The notes below the pieces were generated by a model that was not told where the DNA came from, searched no databases, and worked only from the letters and a program-made list of their open reading frames with translations. Made by a program: the position numbers and the translations under genes. From a marine gamma proteobacterium HTCC2148 (GTDB lineage Bacteria > Pseudomonadota > Gammaproteobacteria > Pseudomonadales > Halieaceae), in assembly GCA_000156295.1 (NCBI GenBank), contig DS999239.1:1-61120 (forward strand): 61,120 bases of DNA. Direction: 5' to 3'. This document shows, piece by piece, positions 58,979 to 61,120 of this stretch. How positions within the stretch are numbered: position 1 is the first letter of the stretch; each line of letters begins with the position of its first letter.

Positions 58979-60100
58979 TTATATTAAGTGCGACGACCCG
59001 CCGGCTAAGGGGGTGACGGAGCCATGTTCCACGTGGAACATAGCCAATTCCTGTTGCTTTTCCTCGGGCCATACGGCCTGAATATCATTCTGATGAACGC
59101 AGGTTATAAACACCTGAGCGTTCATCCCTGCCAATAGCCCGCAAACAAGACTACTGTGCTGCAAATCCAGCTCGGAGGGCAGGTCATCAACCAGGTAGGT
59201 GCAATTCCCCCTACCCATCTCCGCCATAAGCTGACCCTGAGCCAGCTTAAGGCCACATACCACCAGCTTTTGCTGACCTCGGGACAGCGTATCTGCGGCA
59301 ACATGACCCTCTGTCAGCACTCGCACATCGCCGCGCTGAGGCCCCACGTGCGTATATCCCTGCTCAATATCAGTCATTGTGCTATTTTCCAGCGCCTGCT
59401 GATACTCCAACTGCTTGTCCCAGCCTTTTCTATAACGCAGTTCCAACCCCGTGAGCGATGGCGCTAACTGGGCCATGATCTCAATAAACCTCGGCGTAAG
59501 CCGGTTAAAGTATGATTCGCGGTAGCCACTCAGGACTTCTCCTGACTGAGCAAGTTCGCGTGTCCAGACAGCGAGTTCCTCGGTTGGCATTTTAACACGC
59601 CGCAGCAGCTTATTCCGTTGTTTTATTCCTCTCTGAAAGCGCTGCCACTGATCAAAAAAACGATGTTCCACGTGGAACACGCCCCAGTCGAGATATTGCC
59701 TGCGAGCGCCGGGAGAACCCGTGAGCAAGTTAAAGCTGTCGGCGTTTATTACCTGAACCGGCAAATACTCAACCAATTCGGCCACAGTTCGCACCGGCGA
59801 GCCTGCAATTTTGATTTTGACCTCACCGGTAACACCTCTCTGCACCCCCAACGTTGTGCTTCTGGGCTCTAGCGCTCCAAAAACCGTGCAGTGATCCTGC
59901 CCGTGGGTCACAAGGGATTTAATACTACCCCTGAAGGATCGAGCCATGCCTAAAAGGTGGATTGCCTCTAATACCGAGGTTTTACCACTACCATTGTGGC
60001 CAAAAAAGACGTTAACCCGCTGAATACCCTCAAGCCTGACGCCCAGAAGGTTCCGAACATGATTAATTTGCAATCGTGAGAGGCTGGAATCGGAAGACAT
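58979..60100 (-). CDS. recF: DNA replication and repair protein RecF
   Basis: ABC-type ATPase of about 373 residues that loads RecA at gaps. Walker A is GHNGSGKTS near residue 33, and the signature region is LSRGQQKLVVCGLKLAQG, with VDDLPSELD as Walker B. The ATG at 60100 is preferred; a GTG two codons earlier is possible. Two identical parS palindromes lie inside the gene and are read as FHVEH each time. The second copy is near the C terminus, a region that extends past the Walker B block. Confidence 0.96.
   Translation of the reverse strand: MSSDSSLSRLQINHVRNLLGVRLEGIQRVNVFFGHNGSGKTSVLEAIHLLGMARSFRGSIKSLVTHGQDHCTVFGALEPRSTTLGVQRGVTGEVKIKIAGSPVRTVAELVEYLPVQVINADSFNLLTGSPGARRQYLDWGVFHVEHRFFDQWQRFQRGIKQRNKLLRRVKMPTEELAVWTRELAQSGEVLSGYRESYFNRLTPRFIEIMAQLAPSLTGLELRYRKGWDKQLEYQQALENSTMTDIEQGYTHVGPQRGDVRVLTEGHVAADTLSRGQQKLVVCGLKLAQGQLMAEMGRGNCTYLVDDLPSELDLQHSSLVCGLLAGMNAQVFITCVHQNDIQAVWPEEKQQELAMFHVEHGSVTPLAGGSSHLI
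59025..59040. promoter_or_regulatory. parS centromere site 1 (ParB-binding)
   Basis: Perfect 16-bp palindrome TGTTCCACGTGGAACA inside the 3' end of recF. It is the Pseudomonas-type chromosomal parS variant (GTTCCAC half-sites) bound by ParB. Confidence 0.9.
59664..59679. promoter_or_regulatory. parS centromere site 2 (ParB-binding)
   Basis: A second identical 16-bp palindrome, 639 bases from the first, in the middle of recF. It encodes FHVEH in LDWGVFHVEHRFF, a stretch partly conserved in RecF. Confidence 0.9.
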
Positions 60101-60137
60101 CAGCACTAATAGCCGAAACGAGGGGCATAGCGCCTCT

Positions 60138-61120
60138 TTAGAGGCGCATCGGCATTACTACATAGAGGGAATCGCCTTCATCAGACTCCTCTAGCAGGGC
60201 ACTGCTGTTCGGATCCGAAAGGGACAGCTTGATTTGTTCTCCGCTCAGCACAGCCAGCACATCCAGCAAATAGCTGACATTAAAGCCTACTTCCAGGGAT
60301 TCCCCTTGATAATCAACAGGTACCGCCTCTTCAGCCTCTTCCTGTTCAGGATTATTTGCTACGATATCAAGGCTGTTGTCGGTTAATTTCAGGCGTACCC
60401 CACGATATTTCTCATTTGAAAGAATTGCTGTTCGAGTAAAAGCCTGGCGAAGCTCCAACCTGGACCCCAACACGATTTTATTAGGCGACCTCGGTAATAC
60501 ACGCTGATAATCAGGGAATTTTCCATCCACCAGCTTGGAAGTAAAAGTAAATTCTTCCGTGGTTGCTCGAATATGATTACTGCCAATAACTATGGCAATA
60601 TCCTCATCTTCGGCCAGCAACAAGCGAGCGAGCTCCAACACCCCCTTACGTGGCAAGATAACCTGAGCATCATCGCCTGCTTCTATCTTTTCTGGCAGCG
60701 TGCACAAAGCCAGGCGGTGGCCGTCGGTTGCAACAACTTTCAGTTGCTTGTCTTTTAACTCCCACAGCATACCGTTCAGATAATAACGAACATCCTGTTG
60801 CGCCATGGCAAAGCCGGTGCGGTCAATGAGGCGCTTCAGCTGGCCTTGCTTTATCGTAAACTGATGCGTTCCCATACTGTCTTCAACATTGGGAAATTCT
60901 CGGGCCGGTAGTGTCGATAGAGTGAAGCGGCTTCTGCCCGACTTCACGGTCACCTTACTGTCTTCGGCTGCGAAGCTAATTTCACTGCCCTCTGGCAGCG
61001 ACTTGCAAATGTCCACCAACTTGCGAGCGGGTAGAGTCAGTTCGCCTGAATCCCCGGCCGAAGCCAGTTTTACACGACCAACAAGCTCAACCTCAAGGTC
61101 GGTACCCGTTAGTGACAGAC
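60138..61120 (-). CDS. dnaN: DNA polymerase III beta clamp DnaN (5' end cut by window)
   Basis: Sliding clamp, about 327 of some 366 residues visible. The open frame continues to the window edge (LSLTGTDLEVELVGRVKLAS before the internal TTG at 61019), so the N-terminal 40 or so residues are outside. Family segments include FTIKQGQLKRLIDRTGFAMA, VATDGHRLAL and the C-terminal YVVMPMRL. It precedes recF by 37 bases, so dnaA and oriC are expected just to the right. Confidence 0.97.
   Translation of the reverse strand, partial: LSLTGTDLEVELVGRVKLASAGDSGELTLPARKLVDICKSLPEGSEISFAAEDSKVTVKSGRSRFTLSTLPAREFPNVEDSMGTHQFTIKQGQLKRLIDRTGFAMAQQDVRYYLNGMLWELKDKQLKVVATDGHRLALCTLPEKIEAGDDAQVILPRKGVLELARLLLAEDEDIAIVIGSNHIRATTEEFTFTSKLVDGKFPDYQRVLPRSPNKIVLGSRLELRQAFTRTAILSNEKYRGVRLKLTDNSLDIVANNPEQEEAEEAVPVDYQGESLEVGFNVSYLLDVLAVLSGEQIKLSLSDPNSSALLEESDEGDSLYVVMPMRL

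Overview
The window is a stretch of bacterial chromosome close to the replication origin of a gammaproteobacterium. The right edge carries dnaN, recF and gyrB in the usual order, transcribed leftward, so dnaA and oriC should lie just beyond position 61120. Gene order (glyQ/glyS, an LpxL-type acyltransferase, trkA, rsmB, fmt, def, a LysM protein, dprA, tsaC, hemF, aroE, then a coxB-coxA-ctaG-coxC cluster, with polA, engB, cytochrome c4 and dsbA nearby) resembles the origin region of Pseudomonas. Several lineage-specific insertions, the aerobic metabolism and the sulfatase suggest a marine Cellvibrionales/Halieaceae-type organism. That placement is an inference from gene content only. No tRNA, rRNA, transposase, prophage or CRISPR array was seen.

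Layout. 1-15.8 kb: a phosphate transporter, arginine genes (argE, slyD, argA), ilvD, a DUF6279 lipoprotein, a threonine/serine dehydratase-like enzyme, an AGCS amino-acid symporter, leuA divergent from an Lrp-type regulator, an SDR enzyme, a Bcr/CflA-type MFS pump and a cysteine synthase. 15.9-22.1 kb: dsbA, cytochromes c4 and c5, engB, mtfA and polA, with a strong small-RNA candidate between engB and mtfA. 22.2-30.0 kb: an aa3/caa3-type cytochrome c oxidase cluster with its assembly factors (SCO, heme O synthase, SURF1, Cox11) but no heme A synthase gene. 30.3-37.0 kb: a MATE transporter, then a leftward block of yheV, aroE, hemF, tsaC, purE, a short dprA and a LysM protein. 37.2-49.8 kb: def-fmt-rsmB, trkA-trkH, djlA, an LpxL-type acyltransferase, glyQ-glyS, gmhB and rmuC. 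50.2-56.2 kb: a leftward accessory set (SDR, tandem-DUF302 lipoprotein, secreted sulfatase, molybdopterin oxidoreductase). 56.5 kb to the end: gyrB, recF and the 3' part of dnaN.

Most of the window is housekeeping. The most interesting non-coding signals are a roughly 120-nt minus-strand RNA candidate in the polA-engB gap, where Spot 42 (enterics) and ErsA (Pseudomonas) are encoded, and two identical perfect 16-bp parS palindromes inside recF. Other points worth a look are the missing ctaA in the oxidase cluster, a DprA lacking its N-terminal domain, and a perfect 8+8 dyad between leuA and the Lrp gene.
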